From Rikenellaceae bacterium (GTDB lineage Bacteria > Bacteroidota > Bacteroidia > Bacteroidales > Rikenellaceae), in NCBI GenBank assembly GCA_009783565.1, contig WRDF01000001.1, forward strand, positions 124,001 through 188,000: 64,000 nucleotides of DNA, given 5' to 3'. The position numbers were made by a program, and so were the translations under genes. The notes beneath the pieces were generated by a model. That model had not been told where the DNA came from, searched no databases, and saw nothing but the letters and a program-made list of their open reading frames with translations. Below, one piece after another: positions 33,898 to 40,877 of this stretch; position 1 is the stretch's first letter, and each line of letters starts with the position of its first letter.

Positions 33898-35139
33898 TCA
33901 TTGCGCCGTTACGATCTTATATAATTTATCTCCGCGCCTCACCAACGGCATTTTCACGGAGCATAATCCGCCCTGAGGCGCAACCTCTGCCGGTCGTTCA
34001 GAGACAAAAACCTCGTCTGCGCTTCCTCCCAGCACGCCGGTCGTCGGGCCGAGCACAAGTATCTCGCTGCCGCGTTCCAGCGGCGATGCCTCGACCGCGA
34101 TTTCCGCCACGCCGATGCGCTTGAAATAGTTGGTCACCTTGCCTACGTACACTTTCGTCCTGGTAGCCGACGAGCCGTAACGCTTGCTCAGTTCCACCAC
34201 CGGCGCACCTAAATAATATCCGTCCCAGAACCCGCGATTGAACACTTCGGCAAGCCGCGCCGTCCATCCGGCCGCGCGCTCCGGCGAAAATTCGCCCGCG
34301 ACGACGGCATGAACAGCCTCGTCATAACACTCTACCGTGCGTCGCACATATTCGGCCGAGCGCGCCCTGCCCTCGATCTTCATCACGCGCACACCGGCCG
34401 CGAGCATTCGATCGAGAAACCCGATGGTACACAGGTCTTTGGGCGAAAGCAGGTAGTGGCTTTCGGCAGCTATTTCGTCGCCCGTTTCGCGGTCGCGCAA
34501 CAGCCATGAGCGGCGGCACAACTGACGGCACGCCCCGCGATTCGCCGAGTGTCCGCTGTCATGCAGGCTCAGGTAGCACCGCCCCGAAACCGCCATGCAC
34601 AGCGCTCCGTGCACGAACATCTCGATGCGCACCGGCTCGCCGTGCGGGCCGCAAATTTTCTCGCGAACTATACCATCATGTATCGTCTGCACTTGTTCCA
34701 GTGTCAGTTCGCGCGCCAGCACCATCACGTCGGCCCACTGTGCGTAGAACTTAACCGTCTCGAAATTGGAGATATTAAGCTGCGTCGAGAGGTGCACCTC
34801 CACCCCCGTGCTGTGGGCATAGAGCATCGCCGCCTGATCCGACACGATGACCGCATCGACGCCTTCCGCGCGGGCTCGGTCGATAAGCGTGCGCATCTGC
34901 TCCATCTCGTCGTCATAGATCACGGTATTCACCGTAAGGCGCGTTTTAACTTTCGCCGCGCGCGCAACGGCGACGATTTCTAACAAGTTGTCGGCCGTGA
35001 ACGCCGCCGCCGATCCGGCACGCATATTAAGCTGTCCCACGCCGAAATACACGGCATCGGCACGCGCCGCCACCGCCGCCCGCAACGACTCCCACGACCC
35101 GACGGGAGCGAGTATCTCTATGTCTTTTCGTGAAAACAC
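33898..35139 (-). CDS. U32-family (YegQ/TrhP-like) protein
   Basis: A protein of the peptidase U32 family, whose characterised members act with iron-sulfur chemistry in RNA hydroxylation (TrhP for tRNA, RlhA for 23S rRNA) rather than proteolysis. The core motifs are IEILAPVGSWESLRAAV, DAVYFGVGQLNMRAGSA, FVHGALCMAVSGRCYLS, the Cys cluster NRGACRQLCRRSW and LSPKDLCTIGFL with MKIEGRARSAEYV. I chose the GTG at 35139 (413 residues). A longer in-frame GTG start at 35202 would add 21 residues translated from two repeat fragments, including HPAGNKTRER. The gene lies 17-80 bases after the prenyl synthase on the same strand. Confidence 0.85.
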   Translation of the reverse strand: MFSRKDIEILAPVGSWESLRAAVAARADAVYFGVGQLNMRAGSAAAFTADNLLEIVAVARAAKVKTRLTVNTVIYDDEMEQMRTLIDRARAEGVDAVIVSDQAAMLYAHSTGVEVHLSTQLNISNFETVKFYAQWADVMVLARELTLEQVQTIHDGIVREKICGPHGEPVRIEMFVHGALCMAVSGRCYLSLHDSGHSANRGACRQLCRRSWLLRDRETGDEIAAESHYLLSPKDLCTIGFLDRMLAAGVRVMKIEGRARSAEYVRRTVECYDEAVHAVVAGEFSPERAAGWTARLAEVFNRGFWDGYYLGAPVVELSKRYGSSATRTKVYVGKVTNYFKRIGVAEIAVEASPLERGSEILVLGPTTGVLGGSADEVFVSERPAEVAPQGGLCSVKMPLVRRGDKLYKIVTAQ

Positions 35140-35212
35140 ACGCTCGCGTGTTTTATTGCCTGCCGGATGATAACAGCTTGCTATTTTTTCAATGTCTTTC
35201 ACAAATGCGACG
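35140..35212. repeat. CCGGCAGGC/CACGCG repeat and TTTACAAATGCGAC-like flank at the U32 5' end
   Basis: AAAACACACGCTCGCGTGTTTTATTGCC... is the same unit as at 40143 and 60447, here overlapping the U32 start. It is followed by TTCAATGTCTTTCACAAATG, the flank also seen at 33790. The prenyl synthase stop TAG is directly followed by CACACGCGT within this block. Confidence 0.8.
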
Positions 35213-35218
35213 CGTGTG

Positions 35219-36199
35219 CTATTTATTCCGATTCCTCAGCGCCGCTAACAGATTTTTGAGCGGTGCGGTTTTGTCCGTGACGGCAGCAACTGACAACGAT
35301 TCTATCGCTGCGCCGGCTTTGTCCAGGTGCGACCCGATCGCCGCCAGCGTTACCTCCGGAATGTCCAGCGAATCATATATCGTGCGGATGCGCCCGATGC
35401 GCTGGTCAAGCGAGTGTGACGTATCGCGGAGTGTGGCCATCATTGCGCGCCGCGTCGCATCTCCGGCCTCGCGCAGGGCGCTTATCAGCAGGAATGTCTT
35501 CTTGTTCTCGGCCACATCGCCGCCTATTTTTTTGCCTAACATCTGCTCCGTGCCGTAAATGTCGAGATAATCGTCCTGCAACTGATAGGCGAAGCCGAGC
35601 TGCTGTCCGAAGCGGTACAGAGCGTCTGCATCGGCATCGGAAGCTCCCCCCGCCAGCGCGCCTATCCTGGCTGCTCCGGCGAACAGCGCAGCGGTTTTCA
35701 GCCGTATCATCTCCATGTACTCGTCGAGCGTCACATCTTCTTGCGCCTCAAAGTCCATGTCGTATTGCTGTCCCTCGCACACCTCTATCGCAAGACGGTT
35801 GAACTCGTGCAGGATGGCCGGCAACAGTGTGGCAGGCATCTTTTCGAGTAACCCGTAGGAACATATCATCATCGCGTCGCCCGACAGCAGCGCCGTATTG
35901 TGATCCCACTTGCGATGTACCGTCGGCATTCCGCGCCGCACGTCGGCGTTGTCCATAATATCGTCGTGCAGCAGCGTGAACGTGTGGAACATCTCCACCG
36001 CCGCGGCGCACGGCAACACCCGCTGCACATCGTCGGCAAAAATATTGTACGCCATCGCCACGATGGCCGGTCGTAGCCGTTTGCCCCCGCCCCTGAGCGA
36101 GTATTTTATCGGAGCATATAGTTTTTCGGGTGCGGCGGGGAATTCCACCGACGAGATATAATTTTCGACCAACGTATCGATACTTTCTTTTGAGAGCAT
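35219..36199 (-). CDS. Polyprenyl diphosphate synthase (farnesyl/geranylgeranyl type)
   Basis: Condenses isopentenyl diphosphate with allylic diphosphates to make precursors of quinone side chains and undecaprenyl carriers. The 326-residue trans-prenyltransferase carries GGGKRLRP, the first Asp-rich motif LLHDDIMDNADVRRG, the second motif FQ-type QLQDDYLDIYG, and GKKIGGDVAENKKT. Chain length cannot be fixed; the residues before the first Asp motif (MFHTFT) are bulky, favouring short products. A TATCTTTG box at 36274-36281 on the minus strand lies 75 bases upstream. The stop TAG is directly followed by CACACGCGT. Confidence 0.93.
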   Translation of the reverse strand: MLSKESIDTLVENYISSVEFPAAPEKLYAPIKYSLRGGGKRLRPAIVAMAYNIFADDVQRVLPCAAAVEMFHTFTLLHDDIMDNADVRRGMPTVHRKWDHNTALLSGDAMMICSYGLLEKMPATLLPAILHEFNRLAIEVCEGQQYDMDFEAQEDVTLDEYMEMIRLKTAALFAGAARIGALAGGASDADADALYRFGQQLGFAYQLQDDYLDIYGTEQMLGKKIGGDVAENKKTFLLISALREAGDATRRAMMATLRDTSHSLDQRIGRIRTIYDSLDIPEVTLAAIGSHLDKAGAAIESLSVAAVTDKTAPLKNLLAALRNRNK

Positions 36200-36231
36200 T
36201 ATCGTCAGATTTTTGAAGGTTCTTCTCGCAC

Positions 36232-36281
36232 AAAGGTGCCTCGCGGCACACGCATAAATAACTTTTACAAAGACAAAGATA
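36232..36281 (-). promoter_or_regulatory. Prenyl synthase promoter box and ACAAAGGTGCCTCGCGGCAC repeat
   Basis: TATCTTTG on the minus strand (36274-36281) fits the -7 consensus. Adjacent sequence ACAAAGGTGCCTCGCGGCAC (36231-36250) has a close relative at 61094-61113, also just downstream of a TATCTTTG box and upstream of a minus-strand gene, so promoter regions share a dispersed element. Confidence 0.5.
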
Positions 36282-36386
36282 CGGAATTCTTCCGATGAGG
36301 TATGTCGTAGAACCGGAGATTTTGTCTATCTTGCGGCTGCGCATCGAGATAATGCTGTATAGTAATCTGGTTTAAGAGACTGCCTT

Positions 36387-37538
36387 ATGTTAACGAAAAA
36401 TAAAACGGCCTGCTCTCTCCTTTTTGTAATATCTTTTCTCGTTTGTTTTGTTCAGTGTCGGAAAAGTGAACAAAATCTGTATGTTTCGGAGATTATTTAT
36501 CCACTGGAACAGACACGATTGATTTCTGATTTCAAACCGTACATTGAGAGTATTATTGTTATCCCGATTCAGGAAAGCGACCAGTCATTAATGTCTTACA
36601 TTTCAAAAGCGTTGCTTGACAATGACGGAAATATCTATATCCTTGATAAGGGAAGGATTATTGCTTTGAAACCGGACGGCACGTTTTTGCGCCGAATTGG
36701 TCGCATAGGACAAGGTCCCAGAGAATATCTCAATATCGAAGATATTGCCATTTCGGATGATGGAGAGTACCTTATGGTATTGCAAAGTTTAGCAGGGAAT
36801 ATACTCCTTTATGGCATAAAGGATACGACCCTTTATAAGGAGATCGCGGTTCCATTAATAGCGCCTTTTGATGCATTAGCTCCGGCAAGAGAAGGCGCTT
36901 GGCTTTATGCTGCATTTCCGGCATCCCAAAGCGATTATGGCAAACTTGAACCAATGATTACCCGGATTGATAATAACGCGAATATTATTGAACAGCATTT
37001 GCCAAGGAAAGATTTCACCATGTCAATAGGAAATATCACACAGGTCAGCCATAATAATTATCTGCTGAAGCCGCAAAGCAGCGAGCATATAGTATATCGT
37101 TTAATGCCCGATTCGATGTCAGCCTGCTATAAAATTGACTTCGGCAGAAAAAATATTCCACCGAATTGGGAAAAAGACCTGAGGGATGTCCAGTCTTATA
37201 TGCACTCCCCTTATTTTAAGTCTCCGATGTTTTTTCAGGAGACAGACAGCCTGCTCTATTTTAAGGCCGCCGGCCCCCAGGCGCAGGGATATAATTTTCT
37301 GTACTTGCGAGGAAAGGGGAAGGGAATTCATTGGGTGGACAATTACAGTAATTTCTTGGCTGATTTTATAGCTTCCGATGCCGACTACTTTTATGTAGTG
37401 ATCCCTCCGCTTCAACTGGTTGAGGACATGGATGATCTTTGTCCGTTGTCAAAATATTTGACGTATAAAACAGGAGTAGATCGTGATCCAAACAATAATA
37501 ATCCCGTGATCGTTAAAATTAAGTTTAATATTCCGTGA
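36387..37538 (+). CDS. 6-bladed beta-propeller lipoprotein (locus B, first)
   Basis: A 383-residue lipoprotein (lipobox CFVQC, Cys24). Propeller strands include ILDKGRIIALKPDGTFLRRI followed by GRIGQGPREYLNIEDI, the signature shared by all four propellers here. The gene is visibly AT-richer than its housekeeping neighbours. It is first in a three-gene cluster: propeller, Cys-rich protein, propeller. Its role is unknown; the family is widespread in Bacteroidota but uncharacterised. No clear promoter box was found in the 187 bases upstream, which hold a dispersed repeat and the divergent prenyl synthase promoter. Confidence 0.86.
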   Translation: MLTKNKTACSLLFVISFLVCFVQCRKSEQNLYVSEIIYPLEQTRLISDFKPYIESIIVIPIQESDQSLMSYISKALLDNDGNIYILDKGRIIALKPDGTFLRRIGRIGQGPREYLNIEDIAISDDGEYLMVLQSLAGNILLYGIKDTTLYKEIAVPLIAPFDALAPAREGAWLYAAFPASQSDYGKLEPMITRIDNNANIIEQHLPRKDFTMSIGNITQVSHNNYLLKPQSSEHIVYRLMPDSMSACYKIDFGRKNIPPNWEKDLRDVQSYMHSPYFKSPMFFQETDSLLYFKAAGPQAQGYNFLYLRGKGKGIHWVDNYSNFLADFIASDADYFYVVIPPLQLVEDMDDLCPLSKYLTYKTGVDRDPNNNNPVIVKIKFNIP

Positions 37539-37584
37539 ATAGAAATATAGACGAGAGACTGCTATCTATTGCTAAAACCAAAAA

Positions 37585-38064
37585 GTGATAAAAACACTGA
37601 TTTCAAAGCTGACACCGAAAACGACCCTGAACAAGGTTAATCTTGCTCTGACGGGTCTGTTCTGCGTAATGCTGGTCGGTAACATCTACATGCGGGCGAA
37701 GATGTATGGTATTTTCTATCCCGATCCTGAGAACTGTGGTGCATTTTTTAAGTACGAGGGTGAGGTTCTGGTAAGAGATTGCTGCCCCGTGGGTCTTGTT
37801 TTTTGCGAGGAGTTACAGTATTGCGTTTTCCCCGGAGACCCCAACTGTACATTTGATTGTGTGACTGCCGGCTCTTGCGAACCCGGTCAAGTTGACGATG
37901 ACAAGGTGAAAAAAAAGCTTATCTCAAACGGTCGCGAATGTTTTATTGTGATTCAAGAAGGAGACGGATGGAAGTTCATCCCAGGACATCTTTTTGAGTG
38001 TGTATTAGATCCCGGCGGTCAGATCTACTGCGTACATTCTTGTTTTGAAAAATATCAAGTATAG
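37585..38064 (+). CDS. Cys-rich membrane-anchored protein with variable tail (locus B)
   Basis: A 159-residue protein with the constant block of the gene at 9290: basic N-terminus, hydrophobic segment at about 18-36 (NLALTGLFCVMLVGNIYM), then Cys at 51, 66, 67, 74, 80, 88, 92 and 98. The tail from about 102 (with VKKKLISNGRECFIVI, LFECVL, YCVHSC) has four further Cys and no similarity to the other tails. The GTG start and the bases around it (CCAAAAAGTGATAAAAAC) are identical to the copy at 9841 although the loci are 28 kb apart and inverted. It lies 46 bases after the first propeller. I recognise no family; substrate, toxin, signal or adhesive roles are all open. Confidence 0.75.
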   Translation: MIKTLISKLTPKTTLNKVNLALTGLFCVMLVGNIYMRAKMYGIFYPDPENCGAFFKYEGEVLVRDCCPVGLVFCEELQYCVFPGDPNCTFDCVTAGSCEPGQVDDDKVKKKLISNGRECFIVIQEGDGWKFIPGHLFECVLDPGGQIYCVHSCFEKYQV

Positions 38065-38103
38065 TCAGGCTTTATTCACACAAAATTGAAGAACATGAGA
38101 AGC

Positions 38104-38138
38104 GTTACTCCTAACGTCTTTCAGACGTTAGGAGTAAC
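38104..38138 (+). promoter_or_regulatory. 16-bp perfect hairpin between Cys-rich gene and propeller gene (locus B)
   Basis: The arms 38104-38119 and 38123-38138 (GTTACTCCTAACGTCT and its complement) form a perfect 16-bp stem with a 3-base loop, 39 bases after the Cys-rich stop and 28 bases before the propeller ATG. Only a weak T-rich tail follows. Position matches the hairpin at 7579-7627, sequence does not. Confidence 0.72.
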
Positions 38139-38166
38139 ATATTTAAACCTTTTAGAATAAAAGACC

Positions 38167-39285
38167 ATGCTAAGAATTATCGTTTGTTTGTCTGTGGCGG
38201 CATTGATATTTTCCGGTTGCCGCTCAAAAGTGCCCGTTTACTATGGTGATGCCGAAGTTATCGAGATACCGAAAACAGTCACCGAATCGATTTTCGACGT
38301 CGTCGATAATTATCGCTATATCCCTCTTAATGTTGGGGGTAATTTGGCTGCTGCGATAGGAGGCATTGATAAGGTCAGAGTATTTCGTGACAAAATATAT
38401 GTGATGGATAACATTACCACACATAAACTTCTGATATTTGACAAGGACGGGACTTTCTTAAAAAACGTCGGCAGAAAAGGAAGAGGACCTCAGGAATATG
38501 TGGAACTGACGACATTCGAAATAGACTATCACAGAGAAGAAATACTGATAAGAGACAATACCAGTGAAAAAGTTCTCGTCTTCGGTCTTGATGGAGAGTA
38601 CAAACGTACTTTGGACTGCTCGATATGGGGTGGAGGCATTGCTGTTCTGCCTAATGGGAATATCGTACGTGGAATTGAAGGATTTCGTACTAATGATAAA
38701 AAGTTCGGAAATTATAAACTGATCATTCTCGACAGTGATAATAACATCCTTGAAAGGCATTGCGCCACTGAGGTGCGATTCCCATCTTTGTCACAGACCT
38801 TTTTGAATCCGGGCTTTGACGGAACTGTCACCTTTGCTCCTCAGATGATGAATGAGGTATACAGGATTTCGGAGGGTGGCGTAGAGCATATATATATCAT
38901 CAATTTCACTGATATGCTCGACATAAAAGAGATACCCGACCTTAATAATCCTGATAATCTTATGGATTTCTTTCAGAGTCCGCTCGCACAAAAAATGAGG
39001 TTTGTAGGTAATCATGCCGATTCAGAAGATTATTTCTGCTTCACGTATGAACACAATAGTCGACGCTATACTGTCTATTATGATAAGAAGACGGGCTTAT
39101 CAACGGTTAGCGACGATAGGTTGTGTGGACAGAATCTGACATTCGACGAAGAGGGCAATGTCTGGGGTTCGATAATGGAAACCAGTTTATTTTTTGCTAA
39201 TGCCGAATGCGAAAAAGTCGCCGAGCTTCGGGAGGCAATTCAAAAATCAGGAAATCCGATACTGGTGACCTACACCTTGAAATAA
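38167..39285 (+). CDS. 6-bladed beta-propeller lipoprotein (locus B, second)
   Basis: A 372-residue lipoprotein (lipobox LIFSGC, Cys18). Propeller repeats include LLIFDKDGTFLKNVGRKGRGPQEY and VLVFGLDGEYKRTL, matching the other three. It is the last gene of locus B, separated from the Cys-rich gene by a 16-bp hairpin. Like its relatives it probably sits in the outer membrane or faces the periplasm. Binding of the neighbouring Cys-rich protein is inferred only from the repeated pairing. Confidence 0.86.
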   Translation: MLRIIVCLSVAALIFSGCRSKVPVYYGDAEVIEIPKTVTESIFDVVDNYRYIPLNVGGNLAAAIGGIDKVRVFRDKIYVMDNITTHKLLIFDKDGTFLKNVGRKGRGPQEYVELTTFEIDYHREEILIRDNTSEKVLVFGLDGEYKRTLDCSIWGGGIAVLPNGNIVRGIEGFRTNDKKFGNYKLIILDSDNNILERHCATEVRFPSLSQTFLNPGFDGTVTFAPQMMNEVYRISEGGVEHIYIINFTDMLDIKEIPDLNNPDNLMDFFQSPLAQKMRFVGNHADSEDYFCFTYEHNSRRYTVYYDKKTGLSTVSDDRLCGQNLTFDEEGNVWGSIMETSLFFANAECEKVAELREAIQKSGNPILVTYTLK

Positions 39286-39298
39286 GCGTAAGCAACCC

Positions 39299-40042
39299 CT
39301 AAATAAAAGTAACATTAGTTTTCCCTTCGGCGACAGGCGAATCGAGCCGCAGTTCGCCGTCAGATAATATGGTGAACGTACCGCCCTCGACGGGATAAAC
39401 ACCCGGTGGCGGGAGGAGTTTCACCCGGTCATCGAGTAAAAACCGCCCGTCGCCCTCCGCCCGCCCCATAAGAAAATAACGATAGCCGAGATATTTTGCG
39501 GCAGCGGCCACATTGCCCGCGCTAATCATATTTCGTATAACGGTCGAGCTGACTTTCTCCGCACCACTCACGTCGTGGCGCGGCATCGTGCAGATGCAAA
39601 AATCCAATTCCTCTGCCATTCGGGCGAGCGACTGCGGATCGCCACCTTTCGCCCGTCCCAGATGATGATTGTACCCCGCCACCAAAGTTCGCATCCCCAT
39701 GCGTCCCAACAAGTAACGCTCCACGAATTCGCGCGCCGAGAGACGGCTCAGCTCTATGGTGAACGGCGCGACGACAAGGTTCTGTACCCCCGCACGTTCG
39801 AGAAGCATCGCCTTTTCGTCGAGCGTCGTGAGAAGGCGCACTTTATCCGCTCCGTCCGAAAGCACCTCTCGCGGATGGGGCGCAAATGTTATCACCACGC
39901 TTTCGCCTTTGTGTTCGCGCGCGATTTGCACCGCCTGCCGCAGCAGTGTGCTATGTCCCGCGTGCACACCGTCATATGACCCGACCGTCACGACAGCGTT
40001 CTCGAAACGCGGCAGATCGTCGAAACCGTGGAAAATTTTCAT
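39299..40042 (-). CDS. FAD synthetase (FMN adenylyltransferase) without riboflavin-kinase domain
   Basis: A 247-residue protein with the nucleotidyltransferase half of RibF: AVVTVGSYDGVHAGHSTLLR (ATP-binding loop), ITFAPHPREVL, VAGYNHHLGRAKGGD and KVSSTVIRNMISAGNV. It would transfer AMP to FMN to make FAD. The usual C-terminal riboflavin kinase domain, with its GxPTAN motif, is missing; after about 185 there are only a short GYRYFLMGRAEGDGR and GVYPVEGG remnant. Bifunctional RibF is about 310 residues, so this is either a lineage-specific single-function form or a paralogue. A full-length ribF elsewhere is likely needed for FMN. Confidence 0.82.
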   Translation of the reverse strand: MKIFHGFDDLPRFENAVVTVGSYDGVHAGHSTLLRQAVQIAREHKGESVVITFAPHPREVLSDGADKVRLLTTLDEKAMLLERAGVQNLVVAPFTIELSRLSAREFVERYLLGRMGMRTLVAGYNHHLGRAKGGDPQSLARMAEELDFCICTMPRHDVSGAEKVSSTVIRNMISAGNVAAAAKYLGYRYFLMGRAEGDGRFLLDDRVKLLPPPGVYPVEGGTFTILSDGELRLDSPVAEGKTNVTFI

Positions 40043-40074
40043 ATCTGAATAATTGCACTTAGGGGTCTGTTCGC

Positions 40075-40200
40075 TGTCATTGCGGGCTTGACCCGCAATC
40101 TTGCATCCGTTTGAGATTGCGGGTCAAGCCCGCAATGACATTCATCCGGCAGGCAATAAAATACGCGCGTGCGGCAGGCTGGAAAGCACACGCGTGTGTT
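40075..40200. repeat. Perfect GCGGGCTTGACCCGC inverted repeat joined to a CCGGCAGGC/CACGCGTG unit
   Basis: The arms 40075-40101 and 40114-40140 are perfect 27-base complements (TGTCATTGCGGGCTTGACCC... form). They run straight into TTCATCCGGCAGGCAATAAA, ACGCGCGTGCGG and CACACGCGTGTG, which ends at the rex stop codon. It shows the two repeat families fused end to end. Confidence 0.92.
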
Positions 40201-40837
40201 ACACCTCACTGTCTTTCACAAAATACGCGAGTTTTTCGAGGAGCGTCGTGATGTCGTAGTTCTCGACCGCGATTCCCAGCGGAAAGTTCAGCGGCTTCGA
40301 CGTGAAGTTGAGCACGCCTTTGATGCCGGCGTTGATAATCGGCAGGCGGTAATCGGCCGCCGCCTCGCTCGGCACGGCGATGATCACAAGATTCAACTCC
40401 ATCTCATCCACCTCATGCTCGAAATCGTCGGCGGCATAGACCGGCACGCCGAAATATTCGCGCCCGATCTTCTGAGGGTCGTTGTCGAACGCCGCCGTTA
40501 TACGCAACTTCAACCCCTTGTCATTGAAATATTTAGTGATCGCCTGCCCCAGATGTCCCATACCGATAACAGCGATGTTCAACGGTTCGGGGCTGTCGAG
40601 AATGTTGCCAATGAAATCTATGAGTTCCTTCACGTCGTAGCCTTTCTTGGCGTCGCTCGTGAAACCTATCAGCATCAGGTCGCGGCGCACCTGCACGGCC
40701 GTGATGCCGTGCATTCCGGCCAGCACGTGTGAAAAGACGTGAGTGATGCCCTGCTCATAACAACTGAGCAGCGTGCGGCGATACTCGCTCAGGCGTTCAA
40801 CGGTTTTCTCTGGGATGTTGCTTGGAATCGCTGCCAT
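40199..40837 (-). CDS. rex: Redox-sensing transcriptional repressor Rex
   Basis: A DNA-binding repressor that senses the NADH/NAD+ ratio and controls fermentation and respiration genes. The 212-residue protein has an N-terminal winged helix (ERLSEYRRTLLSCYEQG, ITAVQVRRDLMLIG), the Rossmann motif NIAVIGMGHLGQAI, AAFDNDPQKIGREYFGVPVY and the C-terminal swapped helix GVLNFTSKPLNFP...LEKLAYFVK. Length is normal. The TAA stop is directly followed by CACACGCGTGTG. It lies downstream of the TonB receptor gene on the same strand, 40 bases after its stop, and may be partly co-transcribed. Confidence 0.96.
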   Translation of the reverse strand: MAAIPSNIPEKTVERLSEYRRTLLSCYEQGITHVFSHVLAGMHGITAVQVRRDLMLIGFTSDAKKGYDVKELIDFIGNILDSPEPLNIAVIGMGHLGQAITKYFNDKGLKLRITAAFDNDPQKIGREYFGVPVYAADDFEHEVDEMELNLVIIAVPSEAAADYRLPIINAGIKGVLNFTSKPLNFPLGIAVENYDITTLLEKLAYFVKDSEV

Positions 40838-40877
40838 TTATTATATTATCAGGTAAGACACAAAAAATGCGTTTCGA

